Counted from the first letter of the stretch, positions 1 to 9,482 are shown. The stretch: DNA of 64,000 nucleotides from an uncultured Eubacteriales bacterium (GCA_902492015.1 CABUJR010000002.1:116314-180313); one strand, 5' to 3'. Translations and numbers: made by a program. The notes: generated from the sequence alone by a model not told the origin.

Positions 1-1
1 A

Positions 2-703
2 TTTAATAGAGGAAAAACAGCTATACAAGGATATATGGGACAAATTTTAATAGATAATGATGAAAATCCCAGTTGTCTAATAGCTTTGGTAGGAAGAAAT
101 TGCTTTATTGATGGAAATGGAAAAGAAGAATATATTGAAAAAACTTTAAGTTCTTTAGATAAATGTTATAAAGTAATAATAACAAATGAAAATTATTTTA
201 AAGTTATAGAAGAGTTTTACAAAAATAAATTTCAGATTGCTTCAAGATTTTCAACTAAAAAGAATACAAAATTTGATGATAAAAAATTAAGACAATTTTT
301 AAAAGAAAAATTAGATTTTTATGAAGTAAAAAAAATAGATAAAAAATTGTTAGAAATAATATTAAAAACAGACTCTTATGTAACAAATATTGAAACATCA
401 GAAAATTATGAAAAATATGGAATTGGATTTTGTGCAATAAATAAAGAAGATAATAAAATTATTGGAATTGCAACTTCAAATGCAGTTTATGATGATGGAA
501 TAGAAATTAATTTAAAAGTTTCTGAAGAATATCGAAGAAAAAAAATAGCAACTGTGTTGTGCTCAAATCTAATTTTAGAATGTCTAGAGAGAAATATACA
601 CCCATATTGGGATGCGTTTAATAAAAATTCTTTGCAATTAGCAGAAAAATTAGGATACGAGTTAGATGAAGAATATAGAACATATAAAATAAATCAAGAG
701 TAA
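2..703 (+). CDS. GNAT-family acetyltransferase, 5' end outside window
   Basis: The reading frame is open from base 2, so the gene starts upstream of the window. The codons before the first visible ATG (base 35) encode NRGKTAIQGYMGQILID, which fits the N-terminal part of the GNAT_acetyltran family (PF12746), so that ATG is probably internal. The C-terminal third has the acetyl-CoA fold signature: a beta strand, then SEEYRRKKIATVLCSNLI (the R/Q-x-x-G/K-x-A loop) and a closing AEKLGYELDEEY segment. It probably transfers an acyl group to an amino sugar or small metabolite. The next gene starts 3 nt after the stop, and the first three genes look co-transcribed as a tailoring module of the polysaccharide locus. 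The family call rests on motif memory and the substrate is unknown. Confidence 0.75.
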   Translation, partial: FNRGKTAIQGYMGQILIDNDENPSCLIALVGRNCFIDGNGKEEYIEKTLSSLDKCYKVIITNENYFKVIEEFYKNKFQIASRFSTKKNTKFDDKKLRQFLKEKLDFYEVKKIDKKLLEIILKTDSYVTNIETSENYEKYGIGFCAINKEDNKIIGIATSNAVYDDGIEINLKVSEEYRRKKIATVLCSNLILECLERNIHPYWDAFNKNSLQLAEKLGYELDEEYRTYKINQE

Positions 704-706
704 GAA

Positions 707-1975
707 ATGAAAAAAAGAGTTTTAGTATTAAATTGTGGAACCTTAGCTTCTACAGATATAAATATGTCTTTAAGATATAATGATGAATTTGAAATTTGGG
801 GAGCATCAACAATCAAAAATCATGGAGTATATGTTTATAAAAATTATATTGAAGATATTCCTAATATAAGTAATCCAGAATTTATAAATATATTAAATAA
901 AAAAATTGAAGAGTATAATTTTAAATTTATTCTAGCTCCACATGAAGATTTAGCTTTATTCTTACAGGAAAATAAAGAAAAAATTAATGCTTGTATTGTT
1001 TGTTCAAATTATGAAACTTCTTTGCTTTGTAGATATAAAAGCAAAACTTATGAGAAAATGAAAGAATATGATTTTACACCAAAAGTTTATAAAAAAGAAG
1101 AAGTAAAAAAATATCCTGTTTTTTGTAAAAAAGATACAGATCAAGGTGGAAGACATGCTTATAAAATAGAAAATAAAGATGAATTAGAAATGTATGCCAA
1201 AGAGGATATGATTATTTGTGAATATTTACCAGGAGAAGAAATTACAATAGATTGTTTTACAAATAAAAATAGAAAGCTTTTGTTCTGTAACCCAAGAGTA
1301 GCAGACAGAATACTTGCTGGAATTGATGTTCATGCAAGAAGAATTCATATTACAGACGAAATAAAATATATCGCAGAAAGTTTAAATAAAGAAATTGAAT
1401 TTAGAGGTTATTGGTTTTTCCAAATAAAAAAAGCAGTAGACGGAAAATTTAAATTGTTAGAAATAGCAACAAGACTCCCTGGTTCGTTTAGTTTAAGCAG
1501 ATGCTTGGATGTAAACTTACCATTAATGGCATTAAAAGATTTTGATGGACAAGATGTAGAACTAACATTTAATAATATAGAAATAGAAGCAGATAAACAA
1601 TTTTTTGGAAAATACAAATTAGGTATAGAATATAGTTCAGTTTTTATAGATTTTGAAACTTGTTTTGAAAAAATGAAAATTATAGATACATTTTTAATGA
1701 TGTATTTATACCAATGTTTAAATAAAAATATTGATATAAATTTAATAACTCAAGACAAAGAAAAAGCAGAAAAATACTTGATTAAAAATAAAATAGACAA
1801 AAATATATTTAAAAATATTTTGGAGTTTTCAAGAGAAAACATAAAAAATATTTTAACAGAAAGATATATATTTTTATCAAATGATGATAAATTAAAAAAT
1901 AATATTAGAAAAGAAATTAAAGAAAATTGTTTTTCAAATAATATTATAGAAAGTTTGATTGATTGGAGAACCTAA
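707..1975 (+). CDS. ATP-grasp ligase with C-terminal HAD-like domain
   Basis: This 422-residue protein looks like an ATP-grasp carboxylate-amine ligase of the carbamoyl-phosphate-synthase-like group. Residues 1-95 form a Rossmann-like pre-ATP-grasp domain (start MKKRVLVLNCGTLAS). Residues about 100-290 contain VFCKKDTDQGGRHAYKI (ATP-binding lysine and glycine-rich loop), IICEYLPGEEITID and LLEIATRLPGS, which match ATP-grasp strand motifs. After about residue 300 there is a region like a HAD phosphatase: VFIDFETC at motif I, INLITQDK, and FLSNDDKLK near the end. Motif I lacks the second Asp (DFET rather than DxDxT), so phosphatase activity is doubtful. It lies 3 nt after the GNAT gene and 3 nt before a PLP-enzyme gene. 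It could ligate an amino acid or other acid to an amino sugar. That role is inferred. Confidence 0.7.
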   Translation: MKKRVLVLNCGTLASTDINMSLRYNDEFEIWGASTIKNHGVYVYKNYIEDIPNISNPEFINILNKKIEEYNFKFILAPHEDLALFLQENKEKINACIVCSNYETSLLCRYKSKTYEKMKEYDFTPKVYKKEEVKKYPVFCKKDTDQGGRHAYKIENKDELEMYAKEDMIICEYLPGEEITIDCFTNKNRKLLFCNPRVADRILAGIDVHARRIHITDEIKYIAESLNKEIEFRGYWFFQIKKAVDGKFKLLEIATRLPGSFSLSRCLDVNLPLMALKDFDGQDVELTFNNIEIEADKQFFGKYKLGIEYSSVFIDFETCFEKMKIIDTFLMMYLYQCLNKNIDINLITQDKEKAEKYLIKNKIDKNIFKNILEFSRENIKNILTERYIFLSNDDKLKNNIRKEIKENCFSNNIIESLIDWRT

Positions 1976-1978
1976 AAA

Positions 1979-3064
1979 TTGGAAATTGGTAGTGAATTTT
2001 GGAAATTTGATGGAAATTTAATAAATGATAATAGTAAATTTTGGAGTTTAGGAAAAGATACAAGATTTGTTTTATCAGGAAGAACAGCGATTTTTTATGT
2101 TTTGAAAAACATATTGGTAGAAAACAATGTAAAAAAAGCATATTTACCTTCATATAGCTGTGATTCTATGGCCCAACCTTTTATAGACTTAGGTATCGAA
2201 ATAGAATATTATGATGTATATTTTAATGAAGAATTGAAATATAATATAGATTTAGAAAATGATTCAGATATATTTTTTGCAATGAACTATTTTGGTTATT
2301 TAGAAACTAATATGGAAAAATATATCAAAAAATTTAAAGAAAAAGGAAAAATTGTAATAGAAGATATAACTCATAGCATTTTATCTAAAAAAAGATATTC
2401 AGAATATTCTGACTTTTTAATTGCAAGTTTAAGAAAATGGTTTCCAATTTCAAGTGGTGCAATAGCAATAAATGTGAAAGAAACTTTTAAATTAGATTTA
2501 TTAGAAAATACAAATGATAGATTAGTAACTTTAAAAACTGCAGCTATGGAAAACAAGAAAAATTATATAAATAAAGTTAAAGAAAAAAGTTTAATAGAAA
2601 CTCAAAAAGAGAAAGATGTATTTTTAAAAGAATATTCAGAAAGTAATAAAATTCTTGAGAGCGATTATCAGAACTATAAAATAGATGAAAAATCTTATAA
2701 AATATTAATGGGAATAGATATTGAAGAAATAGTAAAAAAAAGAAGAAAAAATGCAAAATTAATTTATGAAAAACTTTCTAAAAATATTAACATAAAATTT
2801 TTAATAAATAATTTTAAAGAAGATGACTGTTTATTGTTTGTGCCGATTATTTTAAATCATAAAATTAGAGATGACTTGAGAAAATTTTTAATAGAAAATA
2901 CAGTATATCTTCCAGTACACTGGCCACAAGAAGAAAAAATAAATAATATTTTTGATAAAGAGTTATCTTTAATTTGTGACCAAAGATATAGCTATTCTGA
3001 GATTAATTATTACTTAGAATTAATTTTAAAATTTTTAAAATTAAATTCTAGAGATAATTTGTAA
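1979..3064 (+). CDS. DegT/DnrJ-like PLP-dependent aminotransferase homologue
   Basis: This 361-residue protein starts at TTG, preceded by GGAGA with an 8-nt spacer. It resembles a compact DegT/DnrJ/EryC1-type sugar aminotransferase. SGRTAIFYVL (residues 33-42) matches the phosphate-binding turn. IEDITHSI places Asp129 against the pyridine nitrogen. ASLRKWFPISSG supplies Lys153 as the likely Schiff-base residue, so the catalytic set looks complete. The C-terminal half is shorter and more divergent than in typical nucleotide-sugar aminotransferases. The gene follows the ATP-grasp gene by 3 nt and ends before an AT-only hairpin at 3073-3099. It may make the amino group that the neighbouring acyl- or ligase-type enzymes modify. 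The family is likely and the substrate is not determined. Confidence 0.65.
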   Translation: MEIGSEFWKFDGNLINDNSKFWSLGKDTRFVLSGRTAIFYVLKNILVENNVKKAYLPSYSCDSMAQPFIDLGIEIEYYDVYFNEELKYNIDLENDSDIFFAMNYFGYLETNMEKYIKKFKEKGKIVIEDITHSILSKKRYSEYSDFLIASLRKWFPISSGAIAINVKETFKLDLLENTNDRLVTLKTAAMENKKNYINKVKEKSLIETQKEKDVFLKEYSESNKILESDYQNYKIDEKSYKILMGIDIEEIVKKRRKNAKLIYEKLSKNINIKFLINNFKEDDCLLFVPIILNHKIRDDLRKFLIENTVYLPVHWPQEEKINNIFDKELSLICDQRYSYSEINYYLELILKFLKLNSRDNL

Positions 3065-3072
3065 TTATATGT

Positions 3073-3099
3073 ATAATAAAATATTTAATATTTTATTAT
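3073..3099 (+). terminator. AT-only perfect hairpin after the DegT-like gene
   Basis: A 13-bp perfect stem (3073-3085 pairing with 3087-3099) made only of A and T closes on a single-base centre, 8 nt after the stop codon. It could slow or end transcription of the first three genes. With no G/C pairs and no clean T run it would be a weak terminator. Confidence 0.3.
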
Positions 3100-3153
3100 G
3101 TAATTAATATTTAGTTATTTTATAAATTTAAATAATAAGGAAAGGTTTAAAAA

Positions 3154-4137
3154 GTGGAAAAAATTATTGATCTATATTTTGATGAAAACTACGGAAAATT
3201 ATATGAGAATGTAGAAAAAGGAAAAGCTGAAATATTTGAATTTGAAAATGAAGATGGAAAAATCACAAATCAATTTTTAATAAGAGAAATTCCAGAAAAA
3301 ATTGAAGAAAAAACTTTTTATGATATAGTTACACCTTATGGTTATGGTGGACCTATAATAAATTATTTAAAAGGAAATAAAGAAAATTTATTAAAAGAAT
3401 ATGAAAAAAGTTTTGCAAAATTTGCAGAAGATAAAAAAATAGTTAGTGAATTTGTAAGATTTCATCCAATTTTTGAAAATGCATTAGATATGAAGCAGAT
3501 TTATAATTCAACATATATGAGAAAAACACTAATAACTAAATTAGATGAAGAAGATGTTGTTCAAAAACAAATTTCAAAAAGTGCAAGAAAAAATATAAGA
3601 CAAGCACTAAATAAAGGAGTGACATATAAAATTACAGAAAAACCAGAAGATATATCTGTATTTAAAGATATTTATTATTCTACAATGGATAGAAATAAGG
3701 CAACAGATTATTATTACTTTGATGATAAATATTTTGGTGATATGTTAAAATATTATAGAGAAAACATACTTTTAATAGAGGCAGTTTTTGAAGGAAAAAC
3801 AATAGCTGCTGGACTTTATTTTATATATAATAATATAATTCATATACATTTATCTGGAACATTAACTGAATATTTATATTTATCTCCTGCTTATATTTTA
3901 AGATATGCACTTGTTTTATGGGGAATAGAAAATAAATACAAAATAATTCATCATGGAGGGGGACGTTCAAATAGTGAAGATGATTCATTGTATTTGTTTA
4001 AAAAGAATTTTGCTAAGTTATATGATGTAGATTTTTATATCGGAAAAAAAATTTGGAATAAAGAAATTTATGATAAATTATGTAAGATGAAAAATGTAGA
4101 AGATGATGGTTTTTTTCCTGCATATAGAAAGCAATAA
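3154..4137 (+). CDS. FemAB-like GNAT acyltransferase
   Basis: This 327-residue cytoplasmic protein of the FemAB/Acetyltransf_6 type starts at GTG after GGAAAGG. VTPYGYGGP near residue 60 is the conserved N-terminal motif of this group. VRFHPIF, SARKNIRQALNKG and YYSTMDRNKA follow in the order seen in FemAB-like enzymes. The second GNAT half carries LLIEAVFEGKTIAAGLYF and IHHGGGRSNSEDDSLYLFKK. Relatives transfer amino acids from aminoacyl-tRNA to peptidoglycan precursors, or acyl groups to exopolysaccharide sugars. The setting between sugar-tailoring genes and a glycosyltransferase favours polysaccharide modification. It is separated from the preceding gene by 89 nt holding a hairpin. Confidence 0.72.
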   Translation: MEKIIDLYFDENYGKLYENVEKGKAEIFEFENEDGKITNQFLIREIPEKIEEKTFYDIVTPYGYGGPIINYLKGNKENLLKEYEKSFAKFAEDKKIVSEFVRFHPIFENALDMKQIYNSTYMRKTLITKLDEEDVVQKQISKSARKNIRQALNKGVTYKITEKPEDISVFKDIYYSTMDRNKATDYYYFDDKYFGDMLKYYRENILLIEAVFEGKTIAAGLYFIYNNIIHIHLSGTLTEYLYLSPAYILRYALVLWGIENKYKIIHHGGGRSNSEDDSLYLFKKNFAKLYDVDFYIGKKIWNKEIYDKLCKMKNVEDDGFFPAYRKQ

Positions 4138-4195
4138 AAATGACTATTAATGAAATAAGGTTACTAAAGAAAATTGAGTAAAAGAGGTAAAAATT

Positions 4196-5395
4196 ATGAA
4201 GAAAAAATTAGTTGTAATAGCAAATTTTACAAGATTACCTTGGGAAAAAGGAAACAGCAGATTCCCATATATAATTAATTTGATAGATAAAGAAAAATTT
4301 GATGTGGAATTAATCACTTCTAGATTTTTTCATAGTGAAAAAAAACATAGAAAAGATTCTGCTTTTCTCGAGAATTTAGATTACAAAATAACTTTAATTG
4401 ATGAACCTGGGTATAAGAAAAATGTTTCAATAAAAAGATTCTTTAGTCATAAAATTTTTGCTAAAAATGTAAAAAAATATTTAGAAGCAAGTGAAAAACC
4501 AGATATTATATACTGTGCTATTCCATCACTTGATGTTGCAAATGTTGCAGGAGACTTTGCAAGCAAGAATAATATAAAATTTATAATTGATATTCAAGAT
4601 TTATGGCCAGAGGCTTTTGAAATGGTATTTAAAGTTCCAGTTTTGAAAGATATTATATTTTATCCAATGAGAAAAAAGGCAGATAAGATATATGGAATGG
4701 CAGACAGTATAATTGCTGTTTCAGAAACTTATGCAGATAGAGCAGGAACTGTGAATAAAACATATAAACATAAATTAGGAGTATTTCTTGGAACAGATTT
4801 AGATTATTTCGATAAATGCCATAATGAACATGAAATAATAACTTTTGATAATGTTTTTAGAGTAGCATACATAGGTACATTAGGAAATAGTTATGATATA
4901 AAATGTGTTATTGATGCTTTAAAAATATTGAAAGATAAAGGAATAAATAATATACTATTTGAAGTAATGGGAAGTGGTCCATTAAAAAGTGAATTTGAAA
5001 AATATGCAAAAGATAAGGGGGTAAATTGTGAATTTACAGGAAGATTAAATTATGAAGAGATGACAGGTTATTTGTGTATATGTGACATTGCTGTAAATCC
5101 TATAAAAGCAGGTTCTGCAGCAAGTATAATAAATAAAGTAGGAGATTATGCAGCAGCAGGATTACCAGTTTTAAATACACAAGAATCTGCAGAATATAGA
5201 AAACTAGTTGAAGATTATGAAATAGGATATAATTTAGAAAATGGAAATATAGAAGATCTTGCAGAAGCAATAGAATATCTTTATAAAAACGAAACTTTAA
5301 GAAAGCGTTTAGGAGCAAATAACAGAAAACTTGCAGAAGAAAAATTTGATAGAAAAATAACCTATTGGAGAATTAAAGAAGTAATAGAAGAATAG
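4196..5395 (+). CDS. Glycosyltransferase family 4
   Basis: This 399-residue GT-B enzyme has an RBS AGAGGT. The N-terminal Rossmann domain ends with KFIIDIQDLWPEAFEM, a motif common in WbuB-like GT4 enzymes of capsule clusters. IIAVSETYADRAG and LGTDLDYFDK lead into the C-terminal nucleotide-sugar-binding domain. That domain has VAYIGTLGNSYDI, VMGSGPLKSEFEK, CEFTGRLNYEEM and a region around INKVGDYAAAGLPVL corresponding to the E-x7-E loop. It probably adds one sugar from a nucleotide-diphospho donor to a lipid-linked repeat unit at the inner membrane face. The donor and linkage cannot be read from the sequence. The adjacent flippase and polymerase genes support a role in Wzx/Wzy-type repeat-unit assembly. 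Confidence 0.85.
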   Translation: MKKKLVVIANFTRLPWEKGNSRFPYIINLIDKEKFDVELITSRFFHSEKKHRKDSAFLENLDYKITLIDEPGYKKNVSIKRFFSHKIFAKNVKKYLEASEKPDIIYCAIPSLDVANVAGDFASKNNIKFIIDIQDLWPEAFEMVFKVPVLKDIIFYPMRKKADKIYGMADSIIAVSETYADRAGTVNKTYKHKLGVFLGTDLDYFDKCHNEHEIITFDNVFRVAYIGTLGNSYDIKCVIDALKILKDKGINNILFEVMGSGPLKSEFEKYAKDKGVNCEFTGRLNYEEMTGYLCICDIAVNPIKAGSAASIINKVGDYAAAGLPVLNTQESAEYRKLVEDYEIGYNLENGNIEDLAEAIEYLYKNETLRKRLGANNRKLAEEKFDRKITYWRIKEVIEE

Positions 5396-5444
5396 TATAG
5401 AAATTCTAATAAAAATTTTAAAGAAAAAATTGAAAGGAAAATAA

Positions 5445-6680
5445 ATGAATTTTATAAAAAAATATAAAAACTTTTTTTCTGACATGATTTTAAACATGAT
5501 AGGTTTTGGAATTTATATTGTAACTCAACAAATTTTGCTACTTCCAATTCTTGCTAAAATGGTAAATGATGATTTATATTCTAGTATAGTTTTATACATA
5601 TCAATATTAAATGTTGTATGTAATGTAACAGGTGGAGAACTTGGAAATGTAAGATTAGTTAGAGATAGTGTATATAAGGAAAAAAATATACTTGGAGATT
5701 TTACGAAAATTTTAGTAAATATATCTCCTATAATTGCTGTTATTGTTTTTCCAATTTTAATTTATTTAAAATATAGTGTAATAGGAAGCGTATTATTTAC
5801 TCTTACAATACTTATGGCTAATGTAAGATTATATGCAACTTGTTTTTACAGATTAGAACAAAAATATAATAAAGTAATAATTCAAAATATATATTATTTA
5901 GTTGGAACAATATTGAGTTTAATATTATTTAAATTTTTAGGAAATATATATTTATTATTATTTATACCAGAATTTATTTCATTAGTAGAAGCATTAAGAA
6001 ATTCGGATCTTTTAAAAATGGGATTAAAGAAAACAGATGAAATGAAAAATACAATTAAAAAGTTCGGAGGCCTAGGATTTGTTTCTTTACTTACAAATTT
6101 AATGAATTATTTTGATAAATTTTTAATATATCCAATGTTTGGTGCAACATCTGTTGCAGTATATTATGCAGTAAATTCAATGTCTAAAATAGCTAGTTTA
6201 ATTACTAATCCAATGTCAAGTGTTATACTTTCATGGGTATCAAATAGTGATGAAAAGAAAAGTAAAAAGAAAATTTTAAAATTAACTTTAATTTCTAATA
6301 TACCAATATTGTTAGTAGTTACGATTATGACAATACCACTGACATATATTGCTTTAAGAATTTTATATAGTCAGTATATGCAAGCTGCACTAGTACTTAT
6401 AATACCTATTGCGATTACAACTGCATTTGGGACTGCTGCAACTCTTATAAAATCTGTTTTATTAAAATATAGTAATACAAATAAATTAGTTTTAGCTTAT
6501 GTGATATATTTTGCAAGTTTTGCGTTTTTAAGTTTTCATATGAGTAAGGCTCAAGGATTGGTAGGATTTACACTTGCAAATCTAATTTCTAAAATTATTT
6601 TATGGATATTATTTATTGTATTACTTTTAACTTCTAAAAAAACAAAACAAACAGAAATAATAGAAAGTAATGTAAATTAA
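5445..6680 (+). CDS. Polysaccharide flippase (Wzx/MOP-type)
   Basis: This 411-residue protein is hydrophobic throughout, with about 12 predicted membrane helices, typical of MOP-superfamily polysaccharide flippases. Telling features are the early helix IGFGIYIVTQQILLLPILAK, the loop GELGNVRLVRDSVY, and the mid-protein FGGLGFVSLLTNLMNYFDKF, which marks the start of the second six-helix bundle. It probably moves undecaprenyl-diphosphate-linked repeat units across the membrane. It follows the GT4 gene (RBS GAAAGG) and precedes two polymerase-like genes. A second flippase of the same class is encoded at 34836-36098. The locus may therefore handle two repeat-unit types. Confidence 0.82.
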   Translation: MNFIKKYKNFFSDMILNMIGFGIYIVTQQILLLPILAKMVNDDLYSSIVLYISILNVVCNVTGGELGNVRLVRDSVYKEKNILGDFTKILVNISPIIAVIVFPILIYLKYSVIGSVLFTLTILMANVRLYATCFYRLEQKYNKVIIQNIYYLVGTILSLILFKFLGNIYLLLFIPEFISLVEALRNSDLLKMGLKKTDEMKNTIKKFGGLGFVSLLTNLMNYFDKFLIYPMFGATSVAVYYAVNSMSKIASLITNPMSSVILSWVSNSDEKKSKKKILKLTLISNIPILLVVTIMTIPLTYIALRILYSQYMQAALVLIIPIAITTAFGTAATLIKSVLLKYSNTNKLVLAYVIYFASFAFLSFHMSKAQGLVGFTLANLISKIILWILFIVLLLTSKKTKQTEIIESNVN

Positions 6681-6709
6681 AATTATGCTAACAAAATAAT
6701 AAAAAATTT

Positions 6710-6730
6710 ATTAAGTAGATATTACTTAAT
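6710..6730 (+). terminator. Short hairpin after first flippase gene
   Basis: An 8-bp perfect stem (ATTAAGTA / TACTTAAT, loop GATAT) lies 30 nt after the flippase stop and is followed by a short mixed tract. It might be a weak terminator or a processing site. Confidence 0.25.
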
Positions 6731-6782
6731 TTGAAAGTAAAAAAAATGAGATATAAATTAATTAGAATAGTATGGAGGAGCA

Positions 6783-8102
6783 ATGGTGGAAAAAACTAAA
6801 GAAAAAGATAAAATATTTTCAAAGCTTTTTAGCAAAGATAATATACCAATTATATTGTTTTTAGTAATACTAATAAATTATATTCCACTAATATTACCAA
6901 ATATGATTAGTAAAGACTCTAATGGAGTTGGGACACTGCCAATGGCAATTTGTTTTGGAATTGAATGTGTTTTATTAGTGTTAACATTTTATAAAAATAT
7001 AGAAATAACAAAAAACATGAAGAAAAACATAATTGCTTTATCTATAATTTCTTTATTATTATTTTGTGTTCAAATAAAGAATTTTGTAATAGGAAAATAC
7101 CAATTATTAGATTTATTTAATATTGCATGTTTATTTATTAATGTATTATTATTATTTATATGTATGATAGATTTTAAAGTTGATGAAAATAAAATAAATG
7201 TCTTTATGAAACTTATTGTATTTATGGGAATAATATCGTGTATTAATAATATGATTTTATATTTTAATGAAATACTTCAAACTTTAGGAATAACTAAAAT
7301 AAGTGGCGCTATAAATATGAAAAGTTTTTTCGCAAATAGAAACCAATTTGCTTTTTTCTTATATGTAACAATAATTGCAAATATTTATGTTATATTAATT
7401 CAAAAAAATAATTTAATATATAAATTTCTAATGATACTATTTTTAGTAAACTTATTTTTTTCAATGTCAAGAACAGGAATGCTTGTTGTAGGTATTTTCT
7501 TTGTTTTATATTTTATATTTTGTGATAAAGTTAAAACTAAAACTAAAATAATAACATTAATTTTATGTGCTATATTAGGTGTAATAGTTTTAGCGATTAT
7601 GCTAAAAATTAATCCTGAATTATTAAAATATGTTGGAAGATTTGATCGTATAAAAGATTTGTCTGGAAGAACTGATATATGGGAAAGAGGTATAACTTTA
7701 CTACTTCAAAGTCCTATAAATTTAATTTTTGGTGTAGGTAGATTTCAAGCTACAGAGCTATTGGTATTTAAAACTAAGAGTTTTTCACAATTTCATAATA
7801 TTTATATAGACACATTAGTAACTGGAGGAATAATGTTACTTACATATATATTATGGATTTATTATTTTGTTATGAAAAAGATAAAAGAAAGTAATATGGA
7901 CAAAAAATATAAGACTTTATATAAAGCAATGTTTATAACTTTTGCAATTTATATTTGTTTTGAGAGTTTTGGCAGATTTTCTATAGGATGTTCAGATACT
8001 TTATGTTTAATATTCTTTATATCAATTCCATTACTGCATGCTAATAGTTTGCATAGTAATAATATAAAAAAAGATGAAAAAATAGGAGAAAATAATGATT
8101 AA
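6783..8102 (+). CDS. O-antigen ligase/polymerase-like membrane protein (Wzy-type), copy 1
   Basis: This 439-residue polytopic protein has a very strong RBS (GGAGGAG). It begins with a short charged N-terminus, then LFLVILINYIPLILPNMI, and has about 11 helices. The diagnostic region is SGRTDIWERGITLLLQSP, then FGVGRFQ and QFHNIYIDTLVTGGIM. This is the Wzy_C/ligase pattern of a conserved Arg/Trp segment before a large outer loop and an HN motif after it. It probably polymerises lipid-linked repeat units, or ligates a glycan, on the outer membrane face. The next gene overlaps it by 8 nt and encodes a clear paralogue, so the pair arose by tandem duplication. Confidence 0.8.
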   Translation: MVEKTKEKDKIFSKLFSKDNIPIILFLVILINYIPLILPNMISKDSNGVGTLPMAICFGIECVLLVLTFYKNIEITKNMKKNIIALSIISLLLFCVQIKNFVIGKYQLLDLFNIACLFINVLLLFICMIDFKVDENKINVFMKLIVFMGIISCINNMILYFNEILQTLGITKISGAINMKSFFANRNQFAFFLYVTIIANIYVILIQKNNLIYKFLMILFLVNLFFSMSRTGMLVVGIFFVLYFIFCDKVKTKTKIITLILCAILGVIVLAIMLKINPELLKYVGRFDRIKDLSGRTDIWERGITLLLQSPINLIFGVGRFQATELLVFKTKSFSQFHNIYIDTLVTGGIMLLTYILWIYYFVMKKIKESNMDKKYKTLYKAMFITFAIYICFESFGRFSIGCSDTLCLIFFISIPLLHANSLHSNNIKKDEKIGENND

Positions 8103-9459
8103 AAGAAGAGCTGAAAAATTTGAAATAAAAAACTTATTACCGTTTGTATTGTTTTTGGTAATATTAATAAATTATTTACCATTATTTATTAATAATATAA
8201 ACACAAAAACGTCAAATGCTGTAGGAACAAAAGCAATGGTGATAGCTTTTGGAATAGAATGCATTATGCTTTTTGTATTTTTATTCAAAACTATAAAATT
8301 TAATAAAAAATTTATTATAAATACAATATTATTAGTAATAACAACAATTATATTATTATTAATACAATTAAAAAGCTATTTGGCAGGAAATATGCAAATA
8401 ATGGATTTGGCAAATATTGCTTCAATAACTGTTAATATAGCAATATTGTATTTAGCTTTTTTAAATGTACATATAGAAGAAAAAAATATATTTCAATTTT
8501 TTGCTGGTATTGTATTATTAGGACTAGTTGCTTGTATAGTAAATGTAGTAATATATAAAGGAGAAATTTTAAGAGTTTTAGGCATTGGCGGAGAAGCTAA
8601 ACTTCAAAATGTAAAAAGCTTTTTTGCACATAGAAACCAATTTGCAATGTTTTTATATTTTTCAGTAATTTCAAGTGTTATATTATTTATAAATACAAAC
8701 AAAAAATGGCTTAAAGTTTTACTTTTAATAAGCGTTTTAATATTTGGAATTAGTATTTTAATAACTGCTTCTAGAACAGGAATAGCATGTACATTGATAT
8801 TTTCTGGATTATTTTTCCTTACAACAAATAGGTTAAAATTAAAAACTAAAATTATAGTAATTTTGATTGGAATTATTCTATTATTAATATGTGCATATAT
8901 AGTATTTAATTATTTTCCAGACTTAGGAGAAAAAATAAAAACTACTATAGAGAAAGTGCTTATAAGAGAACAAACAGTCAAAACTTTTACAGGAAGATCA
9001 AAATTCTGGGATTTAGCAATTAATTTATTAATAACAAGTCCAATCTCAATTTTGTTTGGTGTAGGTAGATTTGCTGGACTTAAACTTATAGAAAGTTATC
9101 GTGTTACACAATTTCATAATTTTTATATAGAAGCCTTAATTGCTGGCGGAATTATGGAATTATTATATTTATTATCTATATATTTTGTTGTAATAAGAAA
9201 TGTGATAAAATCTAATATAGATAAAACATATAAAATATTATATGTTTGTTTATATATAAGTTATGCAGTTTATTGTAATTTTGAAAGTTTGGGAAGATTT
9301 TCAATTGGCTGTGCAGACACAATGTGTTTAGTATTTTTGATAACTATTCCATTATTACATTCAAATTCAAAAGTCATAGAAGAAAATAAAAAACAAATCG
9401 AAGAACATAAAGAGATAAGAAATAAATTACCATATAGGAGAAAAAGTAAACAAGTTTAA
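8095..9459 (+). CDS. O-antigen ligase/polymerase-like membrane protein (Wzy-type), copy 2
   Basis: This 454-residue paralogue of the preceding gene starts at an ATG inside its last codons (8-nt overlap; RBS AGGAG). The proteins align end to end: FVLFLVILINYLPLF matches copy 1, and FTGRSKFWDLAINLLITSP, FGVGRFAG and QFHNFYIEALIAGGIMELL repeat the Wzy_C-type signature. The C-terminal tail (residues about 425-454) is charged and unlike copy 1. The overlap implies coupled translation. Two polymerases acting in one locus could give different linkages, or one could be a ligase that joins the glycan to the wall. Those roles are inference. Confidence 0.8.
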   Translation: MIKRRAEKFEIKNLLPFVLFLVILINYLPLFINNINTKTSNAVGTKAMVIAFGIECIMLFVFLFKTIKFNKKFIINTILLVITTIILLLIQLKSYLAGNMQIMDLANIASITVNIAILYLAFLNVHIEEKNIFQFFAGIVLLGLVACIVNVVIYKGEILRVLGIGGEAKLQNVKSFFAHRNQFAMFLYFSVISSVILFINTNKKWLKVLLLISVLIFGISILITASRTGIACTLIFSGLFFLTTNRLKLKTKIIVILIGIILLLICAYIVFNYFPDLGEKIKTTIEKVLIREQTVKTFTGRSKFWDLAINLLITSPISILFGVGRFAGLKLIESYRVTQFHNFYIEALIAGGIMELLYLLSIYFVVIRNVIKSNIDKTYKILYVCLYISYAVYCNFESLGRFSIGCADTMCLVFLITIPLLHSNSKVIEENKKQIEEHKEIRNKLPYRRKSKQV

Positions 9460-9482
9460 TAATATAAAAAGAGTTTATGATT

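Noticed and set aside
35..703. Complete small GNAT protein starting at base 35
   Set aside because: The frame is open to base 2 and the upstream codons fit the conserved family sequence, so the gene is cut by the window edge.
707..1975. Carbamoyl-phosphate synthase large subunit (carB)
   Set aside because: It is far shorter than CarB and has only one ATP-grasp domain plus a HAD-like tail. It is a general ATP-grasp ligase.
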